In this document: piece after piece, positions 31,767 to 39,540 of the stretch
Layout of the letters: each line of letters begins with the position of its first letter
Position numbering within the stretch: position 1 is the first letter of the stretch
Assembly: GCA_018241265.1 (NCBI GenBank)
Contig: JAFEEF010000034.1
Location: 1-64,000 of the forward strand
Length of the DNA stretch: 64,000 bases
Reading direction: 5' to 3'
Origin: Pseudomonadota bacterium
GTDB lineage: Bacteria; Pseudomonadota; Gammaproteobacteria; Burkholderiales; Burkholderiaceae_C
Made by a program: the position numbers and the translations under genes
Notes under the pieces: model-generated
Database searches by the model: none
What the model was told of the DNA's origin: nothing
The model's input: the letters and a program-made list of their open reading frames with translations, nothing else

Positions 31767-32557
31767 GCCTAGACATGACCGTCCTGGGCACGCTGGCCCT
31801 GGCGCTGGCGACCGGCCGCATCCGTGTCGTCGACCTGACGCAGACGCTGACGCCGGAATTCCCGCAGATCGCGCTGCCGCCCGAGATGGGCCAGTGCTGG
31901 CCGTTCCGCATCGAGGAGGTCTCGCACTACGACGACCGCGGTCCGGGCTGGTACTGGAACAACTTCTCCTGCGGCGAGCACACCGGCACGCACTTCGATG
32001 CGCCCATCCACTGGATCTCCGGCCGAGACCTGCCGAACAACTCGGTGGACACCATTCCCGCGCAGCACTTCGTCGCGCCCGCCTGCGTGATCGACTGCTC
32101 CGAGCAGGCCAAGGTCGATCCGGACTACCTGCTGACGGTGGCCGACATCGAGCAGTGGGAAGCGGTCCACGGCCGCATCCCGGCCGGTGCGTGGGTGCTG
32201 ATGCGCACCGACTGGTCGCATCGCACCGACCCCGAGGCCTACCAGAACTTCGACGAGACCGGTCAGCACACGCCCGGCCCCGCCAGCGAGGCGGTGCGTT
32301 TCCTGGTCGAGCAGCGCAACGTGCTGGGCTTCGGCACGGAGGCCATCGGCACCGACGCGGGCCAGGGCTATCACCTGCGGCCTCCGTATCCGTGCCACTA
32401 CTTCATGCACGGCGCCGGCAAGTACGGCCTGCAGTGCCTCACCAACCTCGACAAGCTGCCGCCCACCGGCGCGGTGCTGATCTGCCCGCCGCTGAAGATT
32501 CAGAAGGGCAGCGGCAGCCCGTTGCGCGTGCTGGCGATGGTGGAGGACCAGGCATGA
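31763..32557 (+). CDS. cyclase-family metal hydrolase, probable isatin hydrolase type
   Basis: A 264-residue member of the cyclase family (PF04199), which includes kynurenine formamidase and Mn-dependent isatin hydrolase. The metal-binding signature [12 protein letters not shown] (about 31981-32016) is intact, preceded by [13 protein letters not shown] and followed by [30 protein letters not shown] and [12 protein letters not shown]. It overlaps the preceding fusion gene by ATGA. In the proposed pathway it opens the lactam of isatin to isatinate. The family assignment is firm; the substrate is inference. Confidence 0.85.
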   Translation: MSLDMTVLGTLALALATGRIRVVDLTQTLTPEFPQIALPPEMGQCWPFRIEEVSHYDDRGPGWYWNNFSCGEHTGTHFDAPIHWISGRDLPNNSVDTIPAQHFVAPACVIDCSEQAKVDPDYLLTVADIEQWEAVHGRIPAGAWVLMRTDWSHRTDPEAYQNFDETGQHTPGPASEAVRFLVEQRNVLGFGTEAIGTDAGQGYHLRPPYPCHYFMHGAGKYGLQCLTNLDKLPPTGAVLICPPLKIQKGSGSPLRVLAMVEDQA

Positions 32558-33282
32558 GCGCGCAGAAGGTCGCCGTCGTCACGGGCGGCAGCGCCGGCAT
32601 CGGCAAGGGCGTGTGCGAGCGGCTGCTGGCGGACGGCTACGAAGTGGTGTCGCTGGCCAGGCGCCGCGCCGACATCGAGCATGCGCGCATGCACAGCATC
32701 GAAGTCGATCTCATGGACCGCCGGGCGACGGCCGATGCCGTGCGCGAGATGGCGCAGCGATTCGAGGCGACCACGGTCGTCCACAACGCCGGCGTCATCC
32801 GCCCGGCGCTGCTGCCGGACGTGAAGCTCGACGACCTGGACGCGCTGGTCGATCTGCACCTCGGGTGCGCGATCCAGCTCGTGCAGGCGACCCTGCCGAC
32901 GATGAAGGCTCGGCGCTTCGGCCGCGTGGTGCTGCTGTCCTCCCGTGCCGCGCTCGGCCTGCAGACCCGCACGGCCTACTCGGCCACCAAGGCCGGCATG
33001 CTCGGCATGGCGCGCACCTGGGCGCTCGAGCTGGCGCCGGAAGGCATCACGGTGAACGTCGTGGCACCGGGCCCGATCCGCACCGACATGTTCTACGACG
33101 TGGTCGAGAAGGACAGCGACAGGGAGCGACAGCTCGCTGCCTCCATCCCGGTCCGCCGCCTGGGCCTCTCCGAGGACGTGGCGCGCGCGGTCTCGTTCTT
33201 CGTGGATGCCGACAACGGCTTCGTCACCGGTCAGGTGCTGTACGTGTGCGGCGGCACCAGCATCGGCAGCTTGTCCCTCTGA
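32554..33282 (+). CDS. short-chain dehydrogenase/reductase
   Basis: A 242-residue classical [22 protein letters not shown] (TGxxxGxG), VVHNAGV (NAG), LLSSRAAL, catalytic [11 protein letters not shown] (Tyr-x3-Lys), and [12 protein letters not shown]. It overlaps the cyclase gene by ATGA and is followed by the substrate-binding protein gene after 23 nt. The substrate is unknown; a step on a hydroxylated or oxo intermediate of the aromatic acid pathway is possible. Confidence 0.9.
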   Translation: MSAQKVAVVTGGSAGIGKGVCERLLADGYEVVSLARRRADIEHARMHSIEVDLMDRRATADAVREMAQRFEATTVVHNAGVIRPALLPDVKLDDLDALVDLHLGCAIQLVQATLPTMKARRFGRVVLLSSRAALGLQTRTAYSATKAGMLGMARTWALELAPEGITVNVVAPGPIRTDMFYDVVEKDSDRERQLAASIPVRRLGLSEDVARAVSFFVDADNGFVTGQVLYVCGGTSIGSLSL

Positions 33283-33305
33283 AGTTCCTCCGAAAGGCAG
33301 ACAAC

Positions 33306-34214
33306 GTGAACCTCGTTCGCCATTTCACGCTGGCCGTCATCGGCGCGGCGGCGGCCGTCTCGACGCTGGCCGCGGACCTGAAGGTCGGTTTCATCACCTC
33401 GCTGTCGGGCCCGGTTTCCTCGCTGGGCATTCCCTACGCCAAGGGCATCCAGGCGGGACAGGCGTGGAAGTCCGAAGTCGCGGGCCACAAGATCCAGCTC
33501 GTCCAGCTCGACGACGGCTCCGATCCCGCGACCTCGGCCCGCAATGCGCGCAAGCTGATCAACGAGGACAAGGTCGACGTCATCATCGGCACCGCGGGCT
33601 CGCCGGGCTCGCTCGCGATCGCGGCCGTGGCGCGCGAGACGAAGACGCCGCTGATCTCGATCGCCAACGCCAACCTCGCCGGCGAAGAGGGGGCGTGGAT
33701 GGTCACGCTGCCGCAGCCCGCTCCGCTGATGGTCGGCGCGGTCGTCGAGCGCATGAAGAAGTCCGGCGTGAAGACGGTGGGTTACATCGGCTTCTCCGAT
33801 GCCTGGGGCGACCTCGTCTACGACGCGCTCACGAAGGCCGCCGAACCCGCCGGGATCAAGGTCGTGACCAACGAACGCTACGCCCGCGCCGACACCTCGG
33901 TGACCGGCCAGGTGCTGAAGATCGTCGCCGCCCATCCGGACGCGGTCGGCGCGATCTCGGAAGCCGACCACGCGAACAGCATCATCGCCGCGGGGCGTGC
34001 CGACTTGTGCGCCGTCGCGCGACCGCACCTCGCCAATCCCGCCTGGACGCTGATGGAGGCCGCGAAGATCGGCTACGTCGAGCTCGCATGGCCGAAGCAA
34101 TACCGCGCGGCCAAGATGCAGCTGGAGCGAGACCTGGAGCGCCGGCGCGCCGTGCAGGCGCAGGTCGCCGGGCTGTCGCCGCTGGAGCAGGCCAACCGCG
34201 CGCTGGGGGTGTGA
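33306..34214 (+). pseudogene. chimera: truncated ABC substrate-binding protein fused to the tail of a 2-aminobenzoyl-CoA monooxygenase/reductase
   Basis: Residues 1 to about 212 are a periplasmic branched-chain amino-acid-type (LivK) binding protein: signal peptide [56 protein letters not shown] and IGFSDAWGD. From about residue 213 the sequence switches to [31 protein letters not shown] and WPKQYRAAK, which is the C-terminal end of the old-yellow-enzyme domain of salicylyl-CoA/2-aminobenzoyl-CoA monooxygenases. Binding proteins are about 380 residues and the monooxygenase about 780, so most of both is gone. The junction lies near AVGAI (about 33942-33957), a stretch both parents could share. 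No permease or ATPase genes are present. The product is unlikely to work as either parent. Confidence 0.75.
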
Positions 34215-34972
34215 TGCGGGGTCGACACGCGCTCGTCACCGGAGCAGCCCGAGGCATCGGCGCCGCGATTGCGCGCGCTCTTGCCGAAGAGGGCGCGACG
34301 CTGACGCTGCTGGGCCGGAACCGGGAAGCGCTGCAGGCGCTCGCGACATCGCTGCCGGGCGAGCACGGCGTGGCAGTCGCGGACGTCGGCGACGCCGGGC
34401 AGGTGCACTCGGCCTTCGAGCAGGCCCGTCGCGAGCGCGGCGCGATCTCCATCCTCGTGAACAACGCCGGGCAGGCCGAGAGCGCGCCCATTCTCAAGAC
34501 CTCGGTCGAGCTCTGGGCGCGCATGCTCGCGGTCAACCTGACCGGCACGTTCCTCTGCAGCCAGGTCGCGCTGCCGGACATGCTGGCCGCCGGCAGCGGC
34601 CGCATCGTCAACGTCGCCAGCACTGCAGCGCAAGTGGGTTACGCCTACGTCAGCGCCTATGTGGCGGCCAAGCACGGCGTGCTCGGGCTGACGCGCTCGC
34701 TCGCGCTGGAAGTGGCGCGCAAGGGCATCACGGTCAACGCGGTCTGTCCCGGCTACACGGAGACCGACATCCTGCGCGAGAGCATCGCCAACGTCGTCGC
34801 CAAGACCGGCCGAAGCGAAGCCGAGGCGCGCGCGGAGTTCTCGAAGTCGAACCCCCAGGGCCGCATCGTGCAGCCCGAGGAGGTGGCCGACGCGGTGCGC
34901 TGGCTGTGCAGCGACGGCGCGTCGGCCATCACCGGTCAGGCGATTTCGGTCAGCGGTGGGGAGGTGACATGA
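34214..34972 (+). CDS. short-chain dehydrogenase/reductase (3-hydroxyacyl-CoA dehydrogenase-like)
   Basis: A 252-residue classical SDR: ALVTGAARGIGAAIARALAEEG, ILVNNAGQAE, IVNVASTAAQ, YVAAKHGVLGLTRSLA (Tyr-x3-Lys) and VNAVCPGYTETD, ending AITGQAISVSGG. Its start overlaps the stop of the chimera by one base (TGATG). SDRs in this position accompany 2-aminobenzoyl-CoA monooxygenase genes in betaproteobacteria, where a hydroxyacyl-CoA dehydrogenase is needed for later ring-derived intermediates (context inference). Confidence 0.88.
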   Translation: MRGRHALVTGAARGIGAAIARALAEEGATLTLLGRNREALQALATSLPGEHGVAVADVGDAGQVHSAFEQARRERGAISILVNNAGQAESAPILKTSVELWARMLAVNLTGTFLCSQVALPDMLAAGSGRIVNVASTAAQVGYAYVSAYVAAKHGVLGLTRSLALEVARKGITVNAVCPGYTETDILRESIANVVAKTGRSEAEARAEFSKSNPQGRIVQPEEVADAVRWLCSDGASAITGQAISVSGGEVT

Positions 34973-35460
34973 GCATCGGCCTCGAAGACGCCCAGCTCGG
35001 GCATGAAGCCCGGGCCGGCAAGGGTGATCACGCCGCGCTGAAGCTTTGGCTTCGGATGCTGTCGTGCTGCACGGAAATCGAAGGGGAGATCCGCCGCCGC
35101 CTGCGCGATCGCTTCGGCGTATCGCTGGCCCGTTTCGACTACCTCGCCCAACTGCACAGGCATCGAGATGGTTTGAAGATGCGCGACCTGTCTCGCTACC
35201 TCATGGTCACCGGCGGCAACGTCACCGTGCTGACCGACGACCTCGAGAAGGACGGCCTGGTCGTCCGCGAGAACAGCCCGACCGACCGCCGCGCCTGGAT
35301 CGTCCGCCTCACGCCGGAAGGGCGGAAGAGCTTCGAGGCCATGGCGCGGGAACACGAAAGCTGGCTGGTCGAACTGTTCGGCGGCGTCGATGGCCGCAGC
35401 CTGCAGCAGTTGCATCAGCAACTCGGCGCGCTTCGCGTCACCCTCAACCAACGGCTCTGA
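34969..35460 (+). CDS. MarR-family transcriptional regulator
   Basis: A 163-residue winged-helix regulator: VSLARFDYLAQLHRH, LKMRDLSRYLMVTGGNVTVLTDDLEKDGLVVRENSPTDRRAW, with a C-terminal LQQLHQQLGALRVTL dimerisation helix. It lies inside the same-strand operon, overlapping the SDR by ATGA, so it is co-transcribed with the genes it may regulate. It is the second MarR gene of the island and clearly different from the divergent one. Relatives respond to aryl-CoA esters (family knowledge), so 2-aminobenzoyl-CoA is a candidate ligand. Confidence 0.88.
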   Translation: MSIGLEDAQLGHEARAGKGDHAALKLWLRMLSCCTEIEGEIRRRLRDRFGVSLARFDYLAQLHRHRDGLKMRDLSRYLMVTGGNVTVLTDDLEKDGLVVRENSPTDRRAWIVRLTPEGRKSFEAMAREHESWLVELFGGVDGRSLQQLHQQLGALRVTLNQRL

Positions 35461-35465
35461 TCCAC

Positions 35466-35642
35466 ATGGTCGACTCGAACGTTTCCCCCGCACTGCCGGC
35501 CGGCAACCGCAAGCCGGCGTCCGGCTTCACGTTCGGCGCCGCATGGCAACGCGACCTCGGCAAGAACGTGACGTGCGAAGCCGCGATGTCCAAGATGGTC
35601 GCCATCATCGCCCGCGAGCTTCTCAAGGAGGCTCGCGCGTGA
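35466..35642 (+). CDS. short hypothetical protein, possible gene remnant
   Basis: A 58-residue frame between the MarR and thioesterase genes, starting 5 nt after MarR and ending in a GTGA overlap with the next start. It reads MVDSNVSPALPAG...FTFGAAWQRDLGK...CEAAMSKMVAIIARELLKEARA. The C-terminal half looks like an amphipathic helix from a larger enzyme; I do not recognise it. No ribosome site precedes the ATG. Given the deletion scar 1.5 kb upstream, this may be a second internally deleted gene, but the open frame and tight spacing would also fit a real small gene. Confidence 0.35.
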   Translation: MVDSNVSPALPAGNRKPASGFTFGAAWQRDLGKNVTCEAAMSKMVAIIARELLKEARA

Positions 35643-36064
35643 GCCGCGCCTTCGTCGTCGACCGGCGCATCCGCTTCTCGGATTGCGATCCCGCGGGGAT
35701 CGTGTTCTATCCGCAGTACTTCGTGATGCTCAACGGCCTCGTCGAGGACTGGATCAACGAGCTCGGCGTGAGCTACCACGGGCTCGTCGTCGACCGACGA
35801 GTCGGACTGCCCACCGTACACCTGATGGCGGACTTCAAGGCCGTCAGCCGACTCGGGGACCGCGTTCGCCTTCGCCTGGAGGTCGTACGGCTCGGCCGCA
35901 GCTCGTTGACGCTTGCGGTGTCGTGCACCGGGCAGAAACCGGAAGACGTCCGGATGACGATGGCCCAGGTCATCGTCCTCACGTCGCTGGACACCCATCG
36001 CGCCATTCCCATTCCGGCGGACCTGCGGGTCGCCATCGAACAGTTCGCATTCCAAGGAACCTGA
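35639..36064 (+). CDS. 4-hydroxybenzoyl-CoA thioesterase-family (hotdog) acyl-CoA thioesterase
   Basis: A 141-residue hotdog-fold thioesterase with the 4HBT signature IRFSDCDPAGIVFYPQYFVMLN, whose Asp is the catalytic residue of the Pseudomonas-type enzymes. AAGGAGG lies 8 nt before the GTG start. In the context of a 2-aminobenzoyl-CoA pathway it could release anthranilate from its CoA ester or rescue dead-end CoA esters. It is tightly packed between the small frame and the RidA gene. Confidence 0.9.
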   Translation: MSRAFVVDRRIRFSDCDPAGIVFYPQYFVMLNGLVEDWINELGVSYHGLVVDRRVGLPTVHLMADFKAVSRLGDRVRLRLEVVRLGRSSLTLAVSCTGQKPEDVRMTMAQVIVLTSLDTHRAIPIPADLRVAIEQFAFQGT

Positions 36065-36065
36065 C

Positions 36066-36458
36066 ATGCAAGTCCTGCAACCGCCCGCCTGGCCTCGGCC
36101 CAAGGGCTATGCCAACGGCTTCGCCGTTCGCGGCCGCCTAGTCTTCGTCGCCGGCATGATCGGATGGGACGCCGAAGGTCGCTTCCCGAGCGACGACTTC
36201 GCGGACCAGGTGCGGCAGGCGCTCGCCAACATCGTCGAGGTGCTGCGCGAGGCGCGGGCCCTGCCCGAACACATCGTCCGCATGACCTGGTATGTGACCG
36301 ACAAGCGCGAGTACCTCGCTGCCGGCAAGGCGATCGGCCAGGCGTACCGCGAGCTGATCGGCTCGTACAACGCCGCCATGACGGCCGTCCAGGTGACAGC
36401 CCTGATGGAGGACCGTGCCAAGGTCGAGATCGAAGTCACCGCCGTCATTCCGGATTGA
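36066..36458 (+). CDS. RidA/YjgF-family protein
   Basis: A 130-residue RidA-superfamily protein: [55 protein letters not shown] and [28 protein letters not shown]. The Arg that canonical RidA uses for imine hydrolysis (in the C-terminal VxxLPxxxxVEIEA region) is not in its usual place; here the stretch is [13 protein letters not shown]. Such divergent members occur inside aromatic-acid operons and may hydrolyse enamine/imine intermediates from amino-substituted rings. It starts 1 nt after the thioesterase gene. Confidence 0.88.
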   Translation: MQVLQPPAWPRPKGYANGFAVRGRLVFVAGMIGWDAEGRFPSDDFADQVRQALANIVEVLREARALPEHIVRMTWYVTDKREYLAAGKAIGQAYRELIGSYNAAMTAVQVTALMEDRAKVEIEVTAVIPD

Positions 36459-36468
36459 GGAGATCACC

Positions 36469-37647
36469 ATGTCCAGAGCCACGTTCCACTGGGACGACCC
36501 GATGCTGCTCGACCAGCAGCTCACCGACGACGAGCGCGCCGTGCGCGACGCCGCTTGCGCCTACTCGCAGCAGAGGCTCGCGCCGCGCGTGCTCGACGCG
36601 TTCCGCAACGAGAAGACCGACGCGTCGGTCTTCCGCGAGATGGGCGAGATCGGCCTGCTCGGTCCGACCATTCCCGAAGCCTACGGCGGCCCCGGCCTGA
36701 ACTACGTCTGCTACGGACTCGTGGCGCGCGAAGTGGAGCGCGTCGACTCGGGCTACCGCTCGATGATGAGCGTGCAGAGCTCGCTGGTGATGGTGCCGAT
36801 CTTCGAGTTCGGCAACGAGGCGACGAAGCAGAAGTACCTGCCGAAGCTCGCGGCCGGCGAGTGGATCGGCTGCTTCGGCCTGACCGAGCCGAACCACGGA
36901 TCCGACCCCGGCAGCATGGTCACGCGCGCCCGCAAGGTCGCCGGCGGCTACTCGCTGACGGGCAGCAAGATGTGGATCACCAACTCGCCGATCGCCGACG
37001 TGTTCGTCGTGTGGGCCAAGGACGACGAGGGCGCGATCCGCGGCTTCGTGCTGGAGAAGGGCTGGAAGGGCCTGTCGGCGCCGGCGGTGCACGGCAAGGT
37101 GGGCCTGCGCGCGAGCATCACCGGCGAGATCGTGATGGAGGAGGTGTTCTGCCCCGAGGAGAACGCCTTCCCCGAGGTGCGCGGCCTGAAGGGTCCGTTC
37201 ACCTGCCTCAACAGCGCGCGCTATGGCATCGCCTGGGGCGCGCTGGGCGCGGCCGAGGACTGCTTCCACAAGGCGCGGCAGTACACGCTGGACCGCAAGC
37301 AGTTCGGCCGCCCGCTCGCGGCCAACCAGCTGGTGCAGAAGAAGCTGGCCGACATGCTCACCGAGATCACCGTCGGCCTGCAATCCTGCCTGCGGCTGGG
37401 CCGCATGAAGGACGAGGGCACGGCCGCGGTCGAGATCACCTCGATCATGAAGCGCAACTCGTGCGGCAAGGCGCTGGACATCGCCCGCATGGCGCGCGAC
37501 ATGCTGGGCGGCAACGGCATCAGCGACGAGTTCGGCGTGGCGCGGCACCTGGTGAACCTCGAGGTGGTGAACACCTACGAGGGCACGCACGACGTGCATG
37601 CGCTGATCCTCGGCCGCGCGATCACGGGAATCGCCGCCTTCAACTGA
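36469..37647 (+). CDS. gcdH: glutaryl-CoA dehydrogenase-family acyl-CoA dehydrogenase
   Basis: A 392-residue FAD acyl-CoA dehydrogenase. GCDH-type features: [100 protein letters not shown] and [20 protein letters not shown], where the Glu of YEGTHDVH is the catalytic base. Glutaryl-CoA dehydrogenase oxidises and decarboxylates glutaryl-CoA to crotonyl-CoA. GAGGAG lies 7 nt before ATG 36469. It is 10 nt downstream of ridA and closes the operon, where it could act in lower-pathway beta-oxidation. Confidence 0.92.
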   Translation: MSRATFHWDDPMLLDQQLTDDERAVRDAACAYSQQRLAPRVLDAFRNEKTDASVFREMGEIGLLGPTIPEAYGGPGLNYVCYGLVAREVERVDSGYRSMMSVQSSLVMVPIFEFGNEATKQKYLPKLAAGEWIGCFGLTEPNHGSDPGSMVTRARKVAGGYSLTGSKMWITNSPIADVFVVWAKDDEGAIRGFVLEKGWKGLSAPAVHGKVGLRASITGEIVMEEVFCPEENAFPEVRGLKGPFTCLNSARYGIAWGALGAAEDCFHKARQYTLDRKQFGRPLAANQLVQKKLADMLTEITVGLQSCLRLGRMKDEGTAAVEITSIMKRNSCGKALDIARMARDMLGGNGISDEFGVARHLVNLEVVNTYEGTHDVHALILGRAITGIAAFN

Positions 37648-37660
37648 CCGTTGTGGTCAG
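37644..37660. terminator. hairpin between convergent genes
   Basis: CTGACC (37644-37649), loop GTTGT, GGTCAG (37655-37660) is a perfect 6-bp stem that contains the stop codons of both convergent genes. There is no T-tract on either side, so it would be at best a weak bidirectional terminator. Confidence 0.35.
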
Positions 37661-38283
37661 CGGCCGAGCCCCTTCAGGATCGCCTTCCCTGTCCCGAGCG
37701 GATCGCCGCGCGCCTTCTCCTCCTCGCGGCCCATGTACGTAAAGATGCCGTCCGACGTCTTCTGGCTGACGTAGTCGGTGATCTTCTTGTCGTCGTAGCC
37801 GACCGACGACAGCGTCTGCGTCTGCTTGAAGACGCCGGCCTTCTCGAGCGCGGAGCGCACGAGCGGGGTGAGCTTCTTGATGATGTCGCCGCTCGACGAC
37901 TTCTTCAGGTAGTCGGTCGCCGCGGTCTTGCCGCCGGTCGCGATCTGGCCCATGTCCTTCAGCGACATCTTGTCGATCGCGGAGCGGAAGATCGGCTTCG
38001 CTTCGGCGGCCGCCTGCTCGGCCGCATGGTTGAGGCTGCCCGAGATGTCGTTCGTGAGGCCGGCCTTGTCGGTCAGCTTCATCAGGCCACCGAGGTTCTT
38101 GCCGACGCCGGGCATCGCGATGCGGATCGCATCGTCGGCCGAGAACGCGCCGGGCTTTGAGAGCTTGTCAAGCGCGCTGTCCGACGCCTTGTCGAGCAGG
38201 CCCTTGACCGCGTCCTGCGCGTGTACAGGTACGGCGAATGCGCAGGCGACGACTGCGACGGCGACAAGGTGACGGATGGACAT
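37657..38283 (-). CDS. DUF4197 family exported protein
   Basis: A 208-residue protein with a signal peptide (HLVAVAVVACAFAVPVHA-Q), then the DUF4197 region: ALDKLSKPGAFSADDAIRIAMPG, NHAAEQAAAEAKPIFRSAIDKMSLKDMGQI, TDYLKKSSSGDIIKKLTPLVRSALEKAGV and VSQKTSDGIFTYMGREEEKAR. The family is widespread in proteobacteria, periplasmic, and of unknown function. The gene is monocistronic and convergent with gcdH. Confidence 0.92.
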   Translation of the reverse strand: MSIRHLVAVAVVACAFAVPVHAQDAVKGLLDKASDSALDKLSKPGAFSADDAIRIAMPGVGKNLGGLMKLTDKAGLTNDISGSLNHAAEQAAAEAKPIFRSAIDKMSLKDMGQIATGGKTAATDYLKKSSSGDIIKKLTPLVRSALEKAGVFKQTQTLSSVGYDDKKITDYVSQKTSDGIFTYMGREEEKARGDPLGTGKAILKGLGR

Positions 38284-38660
38284 GGCGCACCTCCGAATAG
38301 ACGTGGTGAGGCACGCAGCCTAGCAGCGATTGAGGATGCGATCGATGCGTGCGGTTCAATGTAACCGACTCGGCAGTCGCCGACGAAGGTGGTCGCGAAG
38401 CAGCGCTCGAAGCAGCGACGCAGTCCCGCGGTGTCCGTCGAATCGGGGTAAATCCAGTCCTTCGATTGTGAGAGGTGGGAGCCACAAAGGGAGCACTCGC
38501 AAGCAGATGAAGATGTTCCTGACGCCGAACGGCTTCGGTTCGAAGGCGGTGGTCACCCGAGCCGCCGGCCGCGACCGTGGAGTAACGCACGCCGCGTCAG
38601 CCTAGTGACAGCTGCATCGCCCTACAATGGTGCGGCGCAACATGCGCGTTGGAGACACCC
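38284..38660. other. intergenic stretch, possible -10 of the downstream SDR gene
   Basis: I find no supported gene. Short frames on both strands lack starts and family signatures. A -10-like TACAAT lies at 38623-38628, about 33 nt before ATG 38661, without a good -35 at the right distance; it may drive the SDR-phaC genes. Confidence 0.4.
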
Positions 38661-39476
38661 ATGGAATTCTCGAACCGCGTGGCCGTGATCACCGGCGGCG
38701 GCAGCGGCATCGGCCGCGCAGTGGCGTCGGCGATGGCGCGACGCGGCGTGGCCGCGGTGGCGCTGGTGGACATGAGCGAGGCGATCGAGGACGTCGCCGA
38801 CAAGCTCAACGCAGAGGCCGGCCGCGCCTTCGCCATCCCGTTCCAGGGCAACGCCACCGACGAGCGCTTCCGCACTCAGGTGTTCGACTCGATCAGCGGT
38901 CGCTACGGCCCCGTGTCGCTGTGCGTCCCGGCGGCCGGCATCACGCGCGACGACCTCGCGATCCGCATCGACAAGGACACCGGCAAGGCACGCATCTACC
39001 CGCAGGAGCAGTTCAAGCTGGTGGTCGACGTGAACCTGATCGCGCCGATCTACTGGGCGCTGGAAATGATCGGCCGCATCGCCGAGCACCGCCACGCCAA
39101 CGGCCTGAAGCGCTGGAACGCCGAAGAGGGCGTGCAGGGCTCGGTGGTGTTCATCGGCTCGATCTCATCGCAGGGCAATCGCGGACAGATCTCGTACGCC
39201 AGCACCAAGGCCGGCCTCGAGGGCGCGGCCGCCACCATCATGAAGGAAGCCATCTTCCACGGCGTGCGCTGCGGCGTCATCCACCCCGGCTTCACCGACA
39301 CGCCCATGGTGCGCCAGATGGGCATGGACTACGTCCAGAAGAACATCCTCCCCTACACCCAGCTCGGCCGCCTGATCCGGCCCGAAGAGATCGCCGACGC
39401 GATCTGCTTCATGCTCGCCAACTCGGCCGTGAGCGGCGAGCTCTGGGTCGACGCTGGCTGGCACGCGCCGGCCTGA
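38661..39476 (+). CDS. short-chain dehydrogenase/reductase upstream of phaC
   Basis: A 271-residue SDR: VAVITGGGSGIGRAVASAMARRG, VPAAGITRDDLAIRIDKDTGKAR, VFIGSISSQGNRGQISYASTKAGLEGAAAT (catalytic Tyr-x3-Lys), VIHPGFTDTPMVRQMG, and AVSGELWVDAGW. The NAG motif is replaced by PAAGI. The insertion around EEGVQGSVVFIGS is typical of acetoacetyl-CoA reductase-like or FabG-like proteins in PHA loci. GGAGA lies before ATG 38661. It is 64 nt upstream of phaC on the same strand, so it may supply hydroxyacyl-CoA monomers (inference). Confidence 0.85.
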   Translation: MEFSNRVAVITGGGSGIGRAVASAMARRGVAAVALVDMSEAIEDVADKLNAEAGRAFAIPFQGNATDERFRTQVFDSISGRYGPVSLCVPAAGITRDDLAIRIDKDTGKARIYPQEQFKLVVDVNLIAPIYWALEMIGRIAEHRHANGLKRWNAEEGVQGSVVFIGSISSQGNRGQISYASTKAGLEGAAATIMKEAIFHGVRCGVIHPGFTDTPMVRQMGMDYVQKNILPYTQLGRLIRPEEIADAICFMLANSAVSGELWVDAGWHAPA

Positions 39477-39540
39477 ACACCGCGGGGCAAGGCCCCGCCG
39501 CACCCGGCCACGAGACATCGAAAACGACAGAGGAGCAACG

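Noticed and set aside
38509..38605. Short plus-strand frame MKMFLTPNGFGSK
   Set aside because: Only about 30 codons, no ribosome site and no family; probably chance.
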